Below are positions 9,109 to 16,454 of a stretch of 64,000 nt of DNA, piece after piece. The number at the start of each line of letters is the position of its first letter. Position 1 is the first letter of the stretch. The notes beneath the pieces were generated by a model. The model had not been told where the DNA came from. It saw only the letters and a list, made by a program, of their open reading frames with translations, and did no database searches. Position numbers and translations under genes: made by a program. Source of the DNA: Pseudomonas pisciculturae (lineage in GTDB: Bacteria > Pseudomonadota > Gammaproteobacteria > Pseudomonadales > Pseudomonadaceae); contig NZ_JACVZE010000013.1 of NCBI RefSeq assembly GCF_015461805.1, forward strand, positions 62,001 through 126,000, read 5' to 3'.

Positions 9109-10050
9109 TTACTCCTCTGCCCCAGCAGTTGAATGCGAGCCCGTGTCAGAACCTTCAACCGCGGCCACTTCTTTCTTCTCGTGCTTGACCGGCTTGCCTG
9201 GCTTCATACCTTCGTACTTGTCGACGATTTTCTGAAACAGGTTCGGCTCGTACGTGGAGTACAGGGCGACTGGGTTGTTCTGGCTTGGTTTGGTCAGGGC
9301 GTCGTATTCAGCTTGATCAAGCTGTTTAGGTGCTGCCTTGACTTTGGCTACCCAGGCGTTGAAATCGTCCTGGCTAGTCGAGATCGCTTTGAATTTCATG
9401 CCGGTGAAGCCAGCGCCGCTGTAGTTAGCGGAGATGCCTTCCATTTCAGCTTTTTCGTTGGCGATCAGGTGCAGACGGGTCTGCATGCCTGCCATCGCGT
9501 AGATCTGGCCGCCCAGTGCAGGGATGAAGAACGAGTTCATCACGGCGTCGGAGGTGATCCGGAAGTTAAGCGGGGTGTTCTCCGGGAACTGGATCTCGTT
9601 GACCGTGGCGATACCCAGGTCCGGGTAGATGAACAGCCACTTCCAGTCCAGCGCGACCACTTCGATATTAATCGGCGCGACGTCGGATTCCAGCGGACGG
9701 TAAGGGTCCAGCTCGTGGGTCGACTTATAGGTGATGTAACCCAGGGCGATGATGATGAGGACCGGCACCAGCCACACCGCGATTTCGATCTTGGTGGAGT
9801 GCGACCACTTAGGCGCGTAGGTCGCGCTGGTGTTCGACGCACGGTATTTCCACGCGAAGGCGAAGGTCATGATGATCACAGGCACCACGACCAACAGCAT
9901 CAGCAGGGTGGCGGTGATGATCAGGTTTCGTTGATCCAGACCGATCTGTCCTTTTGGGTCCATCAAGGTCCACTTGCAGCCTCCCAGCATTAACATCATG
10001 CCCAGCAGCGGCAAAAAGCCTAGTAATCGGGGGTACCTGTTTTTACTCAT
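9109..10050 (-). CDS. cyoA: Cytochrome bo3 ubiquinol oxidase subunit II (lipoprotein)
   Basis: 313 residues. The N-terminus MSKNRYPRLLGFLPLLGMMLMLGGCKW is a lipoprotein signal with lipobox LGGC, followed by two transmembrane helices and a periplasmic cupredoxin-like domain lacking the CuA ligands, as expected of a quinol rather than cytochrome c oxidase. The start at 10050 is chosen because it begins directly with the signal peptide; the open frame continues to 10104. First gene of the operon, with a long upstream region. Confidence 0.96.
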   Translation of the reverse strand: MSKNRYPRLLGFLPLLGMMLMLGGCKWTLMDPKGQIGLDQRNLIITATLLMLLVVVPVIIMTFAFAWKYRASNTSATYAPKWSHSTKIEIAVWLVPVLIIIALGYITYKSTHELDPYRPLESDVAPINIEVVALDWKWLFIYPDLGIATVNEIQFPENTPLNFRITSDAVMNSFFIPALGGQIYAMAGMQTRLHLIANEKAEMEGISANYSGAGFTGMKFKAISTSQDDFNAWVAKVKAAPKQLDQAEYDALTKPSQNNPVALYSTYEPNLFQKIVDKYEGMKPGKPVKHEKKEVAAVEGSDTGSHSTAGAEE

Positions 10051-10790
10051 CTCACGACCTCTAAAGCAGCTTGCGCAATGCAGTTGGGTTTTGATCGCCA
10101 ACACTTCACCCTGCCAAGGGTTGGCATTTCTCTTCGATTGAATAAGAGCCTGCCCATCACCCCAAATCGGGACGTTTCACGGACCTGCGGTGAGTTCTTA
10201 TTCGATTTCGTGGTTAAAGGCCTTGTTACAGACCAATTCCATTTGGTGCGGATAGTTGAAAGGCTGTCGGAACCTTGGGGTCGCACAGAGCCATCCATCT
10301 GCCCCTCGACCGCTCCAGTGCTCAAATATTGAACAGCACCGGACATTCAGTGCGGGCGATTGTAGTTAGCTAGCGATGTATAAACCATGTCTTATAAAGA
10401 AATAATTTTTATCGATTACAGCAATAATCCTTCACCAAAACCGCAAAGGTTCGCGATCTTATCGTGTTCGATTCTCAACAAAAACCACAAAAATTGCCGT
10501 GTTATAGGGCAACCCGCCACAGCCCTTACACCCTGTAAGGGCATGCGAAACCCATCCAACCCCCCATAAAACAAGGCATTCAGACATCACTCAATGGCGC
10601 CTGCGGCGTGCACTTCGCGCCAGCGTGCAAACCACGAACTGACAGCACAATTTGACCGTCTGGTGCAAATTTACGCGGCGATTTGCTGGGTCAGAAACGT
10701 CCTGCGGCAACGTCCGTGTGACAACATGTCGCACGCTGCGCGCACCCAGGATTGCTCCACGTCACGCTCTGTTCACAAATCCCTACAAGC
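10051..10790. other. Long intergenic region upstream of cyoA
   Basis: About 740 bp without a convincing gene. The part from about 10370 to 10500 is markedly A+T-rich (for example ataaagaaataatttttatcg) and is the likely place for the cyo promoter and its regulators. I looked for an Anr/FNR box (TTGATnnnnATCAA) and did not find a good one. Short open frames here have no domain features. Confidence 0.6.
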
Positions 10791-10832
10791 AAAAACGCCC
10801 CGACCTTCCCTCAGGAAGTGCCGGGGCGTTTG
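10791..10832 (-). terminator. Rho-independent terminator after dsbB
   Basis: Stem around acgccccg...cggggcgt with an AAAAA run on the distal side (T-run when read on the minus strand), immediately after the dsbB stop codon. Confidence 0.8.
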
Positions 10833-10843
10833 CCGTAAACGGC

Positions 10844-11350
10844 TCAGGCGTTGCGTTGGCGATTGCGATAGATGCCCAGGGGCACCAAAACCACCGTCAG
10901 CACAAACGCCACCAGTGCCCACTGCGCCAGGGACAACCCCAGCACCGGAGGGTAAGGCGTGCTGCAGAAGCCATCGACCTGGAAGCCCAGCGGGAACACC
11001 TTGGCCAGCGGCAAGTCGTCAACGATCGGTTGCAGTACATCGATACCGCAGCTCACCTGTGGGAAGAACTGGGTGTACACGTGATGCCCTGCCGCTGCCA
11101 CGCCGCCCAGGGCACTGAGCACCACCAGGCCTTCAAACAGCGTGATCGCCCCTTTGCGGCGCATGGCTGCGCCGATAAACGCGAAGATCGCGATCAACAA
11201 CAAGGCGTAGCGTTGCAGGATGCACAGCGGGCACGGCGCCTCGCCCAGCACCACTTGCATATAAAGAGCACCGCCGATCAGCGCCAGGCAGATGATGCCC
11301 AGCAACACCAGAAAGCGCCGCTCCCTGCCTAAACGCAATTCGTCACTCAT
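10844..11350 (-). CDS. dsbB: Disulfide bond formation protein DsbB
   Basis: 168-residue inner-membrane protein that reoxidises DsbA and passes electrons to quinone. It has four hydrophobic helices, the first periplasmic Cys pair in EAPCPLCILQR, and the second pair in SCGID...GFCSTP. Usual length. The ATG at 11350 starts the family-typical N-terminus; the frame upstream to 11398 has no matching extension. Pseudomonas often carries two DsbB paralogues; I cannot tell which this is. Confidence 0.92.
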   Translation of the reverse strand: MSDELRLGRERRFLVLLGIICLALIGGALYMQVVLGEAPCPLCILQRYALLLIAIFAFIGAAMRRKGAITLFEGLVVLSALGGVAAAGHHVYTQFFPQVSCGIDVLQPIVDDLPLAKVFPLGFQVDGFCSTPYPPVLGLSLAQWALVAFVLTVVLVPLGIYRNRQRNA

Positions 11351-11457
11351 CTCATCTTCCCTTTGTTTGGTCGTGCCAATGGCCGCAAGTTTACACACCG
11401 AGAGTGGTTTAACCAGAGGGGGGTTAACAGCAGATTAATCAGAGGGAATACAGAACC

Positions 11458-11553
11458 AAATGTGGGAGGGGGCTTGCTCCCGATGAGGGTGGGTCAGCCA
11501 ATATATCGGGTAGCTGATACACCGCCATCGGGGGCAAGCCCCCTCCCACATTT
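11458..11553. repeat. REPIN between dsbB and hmp
   Basis: Inverted pair of aaatgtgggagggggcttgc arms about 40 bp apart, ending about 20 bp from the hmp stop codon. Confidence 0.9.
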
Positions 11554-11575
11554 GCCCTGTGGTGGATTGTCGAAA

Positions 11576-12757
11576 TTATTCCAAGGCCGCCGCCGGGCCA
11601 AAGAACTCATACCGGCTTTGCTGCTCCGGCACGCCCAGCGCCTTGAGGTGGCGCTTGATCGCCGCCATGAAGCCTTTAGGCCCGAGGAAGTACGCATCCA
11701 CATCTCGCTGCTGCGGCAACCACGCCGCCAGTTGCGCCTGGCTCAACAGGCCCACTTTATCGGCAGCCGGGCTCACGCCATCGTCCTCGGCGTAGCAATA
11801 AAAACGCTTGAGCTGCGGATGCTGCGCCGCCAGGCCATCCACCCACTCACGGAACGCATGCACGCCGCCATTACGTGCACAGTGGATAAAGTGCACCGGC
11901 CGCTGCGTCGCCAGGGCTGCTTCCAGCATCGGCAAGGTGGGGGTGATGCCCACGCCGCCACTGATCAGCACCAGCGGTTTGTCGCTGACCGCCAGGGTGA
12001 ACTCGCCCGATGGCGGGAACAGGTCGATGGTCGCGCCGACGTGCAGTTGGTCATGCAGGTAGTTGGACACCCGCCCACCGGCCTCGCGCTTGACGCTGAT
12101 GCGGTATAGGCCTGCATCGGTCAGGGCCGACAGCGAGTAGTTGCGGCGTACTTCTTCGCCATCCAGCACCAGCTTCATACCGATGTACTGGCCAGGCGCG
12201 GCCGCGAGGATCGGGCCGTTATCCACAGGGGCAAAATAGAAGGAGATGATCTCGGCGCTCTCCTCCACACGCTTGACCACCCGAAACGACCGCGCACCGC
12301 GCCAGCCGCCGGGGGCCTGGGCCTTCTCTTCATAGATGGCCGCTTCTGCGCCAATCAGGATATCGGCCAACTGGCCATAGGCCGCGCCCCAGGCGCTCAT
12401 GACCTCAGGGGTCGCGATCTCGCTGCCCAGCACCTCGCTGATGGCACGCAGCAGGCAGGCGCCCACAATCGGGTAGTGCTCTGGCAGAATTTGCAGGGCT
12501 ACGTGTTTGTTGATGATCTTGGCCACCAGGTCGCCCAACTGGTCCAACTGATCGATATGCCGCGCGTACATCAATACGCCGTTGGCTAAAGCACGGGGCT
12601 GGTCACCGCTGGCCTGGTGGGCCTGGTTGAACAAGGGGCGAACCTCGGGGTACTCCGAGAGCATCATGCGATAAAAATGAGTGATCAGCGCTTCACCGCC
12701 GCTTTCCAGCAGGGGCACGGTGGATTTGACGATGGCACGGTCTTGGGCACTAAGCAT
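11576..12757 (-). CDS. hmp: Flavohaemoprotein, nitric oxide dioxygenase
   Basis: 393 residues, cytoplasmic NO detoxification enzyme converting NO and O2 to nitrate with NAD(P)H. An N-terminal globin domain (residues 1-140, including PLFNQAHQ and the proximal His region), an FAD-binding domain with RNYSLSA, and a C-terminal NAD domain with GGVGITPTLPMLEAAL are all present and of normal length. A strong AGGAGG site precedes the start. Transcribed away from a NorR-type activator gene with paired GT-N7-AC boxes in between, so NO-induced sigma-54 expression is likely. Called fhp in P. aeruginosa. Confidence 0.96.
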   Translation of the reverse strand: MLSAQDRAIVKSTVPLLESGGEALITHFYRMMLSEYPEVRPLFNQAHQASGDQPRALANGVLMYARHIDQLDQLGDLVAKIINKHVALQILPEHYPIVGACLLRAISEVLGSEIATPEVMSAWGAAYGQLADILIGAEAAIYEEKAQAPGGWRGARSFRVVKRVEESAEIISFYFAPVDNGPILAAAPGQYIGMKLVLDGEEVRRNYSLSALTDAGLYRISVKREAGGRVSNYLHDQLHVGATIDLFPPSGEFTLAVSDKPLVLISGGVGITPTLPMLEAALATQRPVHFIHCARNGGVHAFREWVDGLAAQHPQLKRFYCYAEDDGVSPAADKVGLLSQAQLAAWLPQQRDVDAYFLGPKGFMAAIKRHLKALGVPEQQSRYEFFGPAAALE

Positions 12758-12801
12758 GGGAGCCTCCTGGGCTTCTTTACTGATTGCCTTTAGTTACTCA
12801 G

Positions 12802-12812
12802 TATTCGTGCCA
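12802..12812 (-). promoter_or_regulatory. Possible sigma-54 promoter of hmp
   Basis: Read on the minus strand, TGGCACG is an exact -24 element, 45 bp before the hmp start codon. The expected -12 GC is replaced (GG-N10-GA), so the match is incomplete. The neighbouring sigma-54 activator gene and upstream boxes support it. Confidence 0.45.
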
Positions 12813-12852
12813 ACTAATAACACTTTTAATTTCAATGACTTAAATGTTTTGT

Positions 12853-12865
12853 AGTCGATATGACT
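12853..12865. promoter_or_regulatory. NorR/FhpR-type binding site 1
   Basis: AGTCGATATGACT contains GT-N7-AC, the established core of NorR enhancer sites, in an AGTC-N5-GACT palindrome. It lies about 40 bp upstream of the candidate -24 element of hmp. Confidence 0.65.
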
Positions 12866-12878
12866 TCCTACGCCGTAT

Positions 12879-12891
12879 AGTCACAAGGACT
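12879..12891. promoter_or_regulatory. NorR/FhpR-type binding site 2
   Basis: AGTCACAAGGACT repeats the AGTC-N5-GACT / GT-N7-AC pattern 26 bp from site 1 and just upstream of the norR start codon. It could also mediate autoregulation. Only two sites are clear; E. coli norVW has three. Confidence 0.65.
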
Positions 12892-12904
12892 ACAAGGAGT
12901 CATT

Positions 12905-14428
12905 ATGACTGCGCAATCGCTACTCACCACCCTGCTGCCCCTGGTCGCCGACCTGTCCCGCGAACTCCCCGAAAGCGAGCGCTACCGCCGCCTGCTGGAA
13001 GCGATGCGCGCCTTGCTGCCCTGCGATGCCGCCGCCCTGTTGCGCCTGGACGGTGAGTGGCTGGTACCACTGGCGGTGGACGGCCTGAGCCCCGACACAC
13101 TGGGCCGGCGCTTCAAGGTCAGCGAACATCCGCGTTTTGCCGCGCTGATGAGCAGCCCTGGCCCTACCCGCTTTGACAGCGACAGCCAATTGCCCGACCC
13201 CTACGACGGCCTGGTCGCCGGCGTGCATGGGCAGCTTGAAGTGCATGATTGCATGGGGTGCCCGCTGTTTATCGACGACCAGCCCTGGGGTTTGTTAACC
13301 CTCGATGCCCTCGACACCGAGCGCTTCGAACGCGTCGAGCTCGATGCCCTGCAAGCCTTCGCCAGCCTCGCCGCGGCCACGGTCAACGTGGCCCAGCGTA
13401 TCGAACGCCTGACCCTGCGTGCCGAAATCTACCGCGAGGCCAGCGGCCAGCAGCACAAGGAAATGATCGGCCAGAGCAAACCCCACAAGCGCCTGGTGGA
13501 AGAGATCAAGTTGGTGGGCGGCAGCGATCTCACTGTACTGATCACCGGCGAAACCGGGGTGGGCAAGGAGTTGGTGGCCCAGGCGATCCATGCTGCGTCC
13601 TCCCGCGCCGACAAACCGCTGATCAGCCTCAACTGCGCCGCCCTGCCCGAAACCCTGGTGGAAAGCGAGCTGTTCGGCCATGTGCGCGGCGCCTTCACCG
13701 GCGCGCTGAATGAGCGTCGCGGCAAGTTCGAACTGGCCAATGGCGGCACCTTGTTTCTGGATGAAGTGGGCGAGCTGTCCCTGAGCGTGCAGGCCAAGCT
13801 GCTGCGGGTGCTGCAAAGCGGCCAGTTGCAGCGCTTGGGTTCGGACAAGGAACACCGAGTGGATGTGCGCCTGATCGCCGCCACCAACCGCGACCTGGCC
13901 GATGAAGTACGCAACGGCCGCTACCGCGCCGACTTCTATCACCGCCTCAGCGTCTACCCGCTGCAAGTGCCGGCCCTGCGCGAGCGCGGCCGTGATGTGT
14001 TGCTGCTGGCCGGCTACTTCCTCGAACAGAACCGCTCACGCATGGGCCTGGGCAGCTTGCGCCTGACCAGCGATGCCCAGGCGGCGCTGCTGGCGTACAA
14101 CTGGCCGGGCAATGTGCGCGAGTTGGAGCATTTGATTGGGCGTAGTGCGCTCAAGGCCTTGGGTAACTGTCGTGAGCGGCCGAAGATTCTTAGCTTGAGT
14201 GCTCAGGACCTGGACTTACCCGATGTCAGCGCGCCGGTGATCGAAGCTCATGTAGAGGCCACCCCTCTCGTCACCGGCGACTTGCGCCAGGCCACCGAGC
14301 ATTTTCAGCGCCAGATCATCAGCGCCTGCTTGGAGCGCCATCAGCACAATTGGGCCAGTGCGGCCCGTGAGCTGGGGCTGGACCGCGCAAACCTGGGCCG
14401 CATGGCCAAGCGGCTTGGGCTCAAATAG
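12905..14428 (+). CDS. norR: NO-responsive sigma-54 activator (NorR/FhpR family)
   Basis: 507 residues. N-terminal GAF domain (about 20-165), which in NorR binds NO through non-haem iron; central AAA+ domain with Walker A GETGVGKE, sigma-54 contact loop GAFTGA and FLDEVGEL; C-terminal Fis-type helix-turn-helix (WASAARELGLDRANLGRMAKR). Divergent from hmp, its probable target; such regulators are called FhpR in P. aeruginosa. The start is preceded by AAGGAG. Whether it also controls a nor operon elsewhere cannot be seen. Confidence 0.92.
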   Translation: MTAQSLLTTLLPLVADLSRELPESERYRRLLEAMRALLPCDAAALLRLDGEWLVPLAVDGLSPDTLGRRFKVSEHPRFAALMSSPGPTRFDSDSQLPDPYDGLVAGVHGQLEVHDCMGCPLFIDDQPWGLLTLDALDTERFERVELDALQAFASLAAATVNVAQRIERLTLRAEIYREASGQQHKEMIGQSKPHKRLVEEIKLVGGSDLTVLITGETGVGKELVAQAIHAASSRADKPLISLNCAALPETLVESELFGHVRGAFTGALNERRGKFELANGGTLFLDEVGELSLSVQAKLLRVLQSGQLQRLGSDKEHRVDVRLIAATNRDLADEVRNGRYRADFYHRLSVYPLQVPALRERGRDVLLLAGYFLEQNRSRMGLGSLRLTSDAQAALLAYNWPGNVRELEHLIGRSALKALGNCRERPKILSLSAQDLDLPDVSAPVIEAHVEATPLVTGDLRQATEHFQRQIISACLERHQHNWASAARELGLDRANLGRMAKRLGLK

Positions 14429-14444
14429 AAAGGTCACATTGGTT

Positions 14445-14539
14445 AAATGTGGGAGGGGGCTTGCTCCCGATAGCTGTGGATCAGTCAGCACATGCATTGC
14501 CTGACACTCAGTCATCGGGAGCAAGCCCCCTCCCACATT
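14445..14539. repeat. REPIN between norR and the EamA gene
   Basis: Inverted aaatgtgggagggggcttgctcccgat arms. The right arm runs up to and includes the first bases of the EamA stop codon on the minus strand. Confidence 0.9.
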
Positions 14540-15440
14540 AAGCCTGCTGTGCCTTAAGGATTGGGTTAGCAGGCTTGGGCTTTCTGAACACCAACACATT
14601 CCCCAACATCACCAGCACCAACCCTGCCAACGCCGGCCCCGTCCACTGATACCCCTCGGCAAACGCCGACACATTCAACGCCACCACCGGGAACAACACC
14701 GTGCAATACGCCGCTCGCTCCGGCCCCATGCGCCCCACCAACGTCAGGTACGCGGTAAAACCGATCACCGAACCCGGTATCACCAAGTACCACAACGCAC
14801 CGATGTACCTTGCGCTCCAGTCCATCTCGAACGGAATGCCACGCACCGCGCAGTAGGTCGCCAGCATCACTGCCCCATAGGCCATGCCCCAGGCATTGGT
14901 GGTCAGCGGCTTGAGCCCGGCCTTCTGTTGCAGGCTCGAGAGCATATTGCCAGCCGAGAAGCACATCGTCCCCAGCAGCGCCAAGCCCAGGCCCAGCAAG
15001 GTTTGCGGGCTGGCCGTATGGCCGGCCAGTTCCGGCCAGAACAAAAAGCCCAGGCCCAGCAAACCGAGGCCGCCGCCCATCAACACATTGCGCGCCACGC
15101 GCTGGCCGAAGAACACCCGGGCATTCAGCGCATTCCACAGCGTGGCCGTAGAAAACACCACCGCCACCAGGCCGCTGGGGATCCACTGGCTGGCCGTCAG
15201 AAAGCACATGAAGTTCACGCAAAACAGGCACAGGCCCTGGGCCAGGCAAATCAAATGCCCACGCCGGTTCATCACCTGCAACTTGCGGCTCAGCAGCAAC
15301 AGCGCAAACAGCACCAGCGCCGCCAGGCCGAAGCGATAGACGATGGACACCGGGATCGCCACCACGCCCAGTTGCCATTTGAGGGCGATCCAGGTGGTGC
15401 CCCAGATGAGCACGGTGAGTAAATACAGGGAAAGGTTCAT
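14538..15440 (-). CDS. EamA/DMT-superfamily transporter
   Basis: 300 residues with about ten hydrophobic helices arranged as two EamA repeats; the N-terminus (LLTVLIWGTTWIALK) and the ERAAY segment in the second repeat are typical of drug/metabolite exporters. The start at 15440 has GGAG eight bases upstream; the longer frame to 15833 overlaps the divergent araC-type gene and is not credible. Divergent from that regulator, which probably controls it. Substrate unknown; amino acids or metabolites are usual for the family. Confidence 0.88.
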   Translation of the reverse strand: MNLSLYLLTVLIWGTTWIALKWQLGVVAIPVSIVYRFGLAALVLFALLLLSRKLQVMNRRGHLICLAQGLCLFCVNFMCFLTASQWIPSGLVAVVFSTATLWNALNARVFFGQRVARNVLMGGGLGLLGLGFLFWPELAGHTASPQTLLGLGLALLGTMCFSAGNMLSSLQQKAGLKPLTTNAWGMAYGAVMLATYCAVRGIPFEMDWSARYIGALWYLVIPGSVIGFTAYLTLVGRMGPERAAYCTVLFPVVALNVSAFAEGYQWTGPALAGLVLVMLGNVLVFRKPKPANPILKAQQA

Positions 15441-15578
15441 AGCGGGCTCCATCGATTGAGCCACAGTGTTGCCCCGAACCCGTGGCGCCCTCTTGCACAA
15501 TCTTGCGCTTTTGTCGGGCGGTGGGATCACAGCGTCAGCATCCGAGAGTAGGATGCAAGGCGTCAAAGAGAACTCACC

Positions 15579-16454
15579 ATGCCAGACCTGGAATCCCTGC
15601 AAGTCTTTCAAGCCCTTAACCGCTCGCCCAACGCACGCCTCGAAGCCTGCGCCGAGCTCGGTGACGGCCTGTCTGCGGCCTTGTGGAGCAACCATCACGA
15701 TGCCCAGGATTATCAGGCGCCCACCCATCACACCTTGTCGTGCTACATCGGCGGCGGCACCGGCACGTTTCGGCGCGACCAACCCGGCACCAAGGGCGGG
15801 CCAGACAAGCTGTGCATCCTGCCGGCCGAGCATCAGTCAGCCTGGGTGATCAACGGCGAGATCCGCCTGGCCCACGTGTATTTCAGCCCGGAGCAATTCG
15901 CCCTCGGCTGCGTGACCCTGCTGGACCGCGAGCCGCGCACGCTGCAACTGCGCGAAAGTACGTTTTTGGAAGACGCCAGCCAAGCGCGGCGCTTTCACCA
16001 GTTGATTGCCCTCAATTGGCAAGAACCTGCCGAGCGCCTGCTTACCAGCAGCCTGGCCCATGAAATGCTCAGCCACACCCTGCTCAGCCAGGTCGGCGCC
16101 CGTGAAGGGTTGCGGTTGAAAGGCGGCCTGGCCGCGCATCAGCGACGACGCCTGGTGGAGTTTATCGACCAGCATCTGGAAGACCCGATCAGCCTGGGCC
16201 AATTGGCCGGGATGTGCGCGCTGTCCGAATACCATTTTGCGCGGATGTTTCGCCAAACCTTCGGCCTGCCACCCCATCAGTACCTGCTGGCACGCCGACT
16301 CACCCGCGCGCAGGCCTTGCTGCGCAGCGGCGCCCTGCCCTTGAGTGAGATCGCGTTGATGTGCGGCTTCTCCAGCGCCAGCCACTTCACCCACCGCTTT
16401 CGCCAGGCCATGGGCGCCACGCCCGGTGAGTATCGCCAGGCGTTCTGCGCCTAA
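15579..16454 (+). CDS. AraC-family transcriptional regulator
   Basis: 291 residues. The N-terminal 150 residues form a probable cupin-like sensing region; the C-terminal 100 carry two helix-turn-helix motifs with the AraC signature (LSEIALMCGFSSASHFTHRFRQAMGATPGEYR). Divergent from the EamA transporter across a 138-bp gap, suggesting local control. Its end overlaps by 4 bp the convergent LuxR-type gene. Confidence 0.9.
   Translation: MPDLESLQVFQALNRSPNARLEACAELGDGLSAALWSNHHDAQDYQAPTHHTLSCYIGGGTGTFRRDQPGTKGGPDKLCILPAEHQSAWVINGEIRLAHVYFSPEQFALGCVTLLDREPRTLQLRESTFLEDASQARRFHQLIALNWQEPAERLLTSSLAHEMLSHTLLSQVGAREGLRLKGGLAAHQRRRLVEFIDQHLEDPISLGQLAGMCALSEYHFARMFRQTFGLPPHQYLLARRLTRAQALLRSGALPLSEIALMCGFSSASHFTHRFRQAMGATPGEYRQAFCA

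Noticed and set aside
10051..10400. Anr/FNR box in front of cyoA
   Set aside because: No sequence near TTGATnnnnATCAA with acceptable match was seen.
14541..15833. Alternative long EamA-frame product of 431 residues
   Set aside because: The first 131 residues overlap the divergent araC-type gene and lack hydrophobic helices; the start at 15440 has a good ribosome site.
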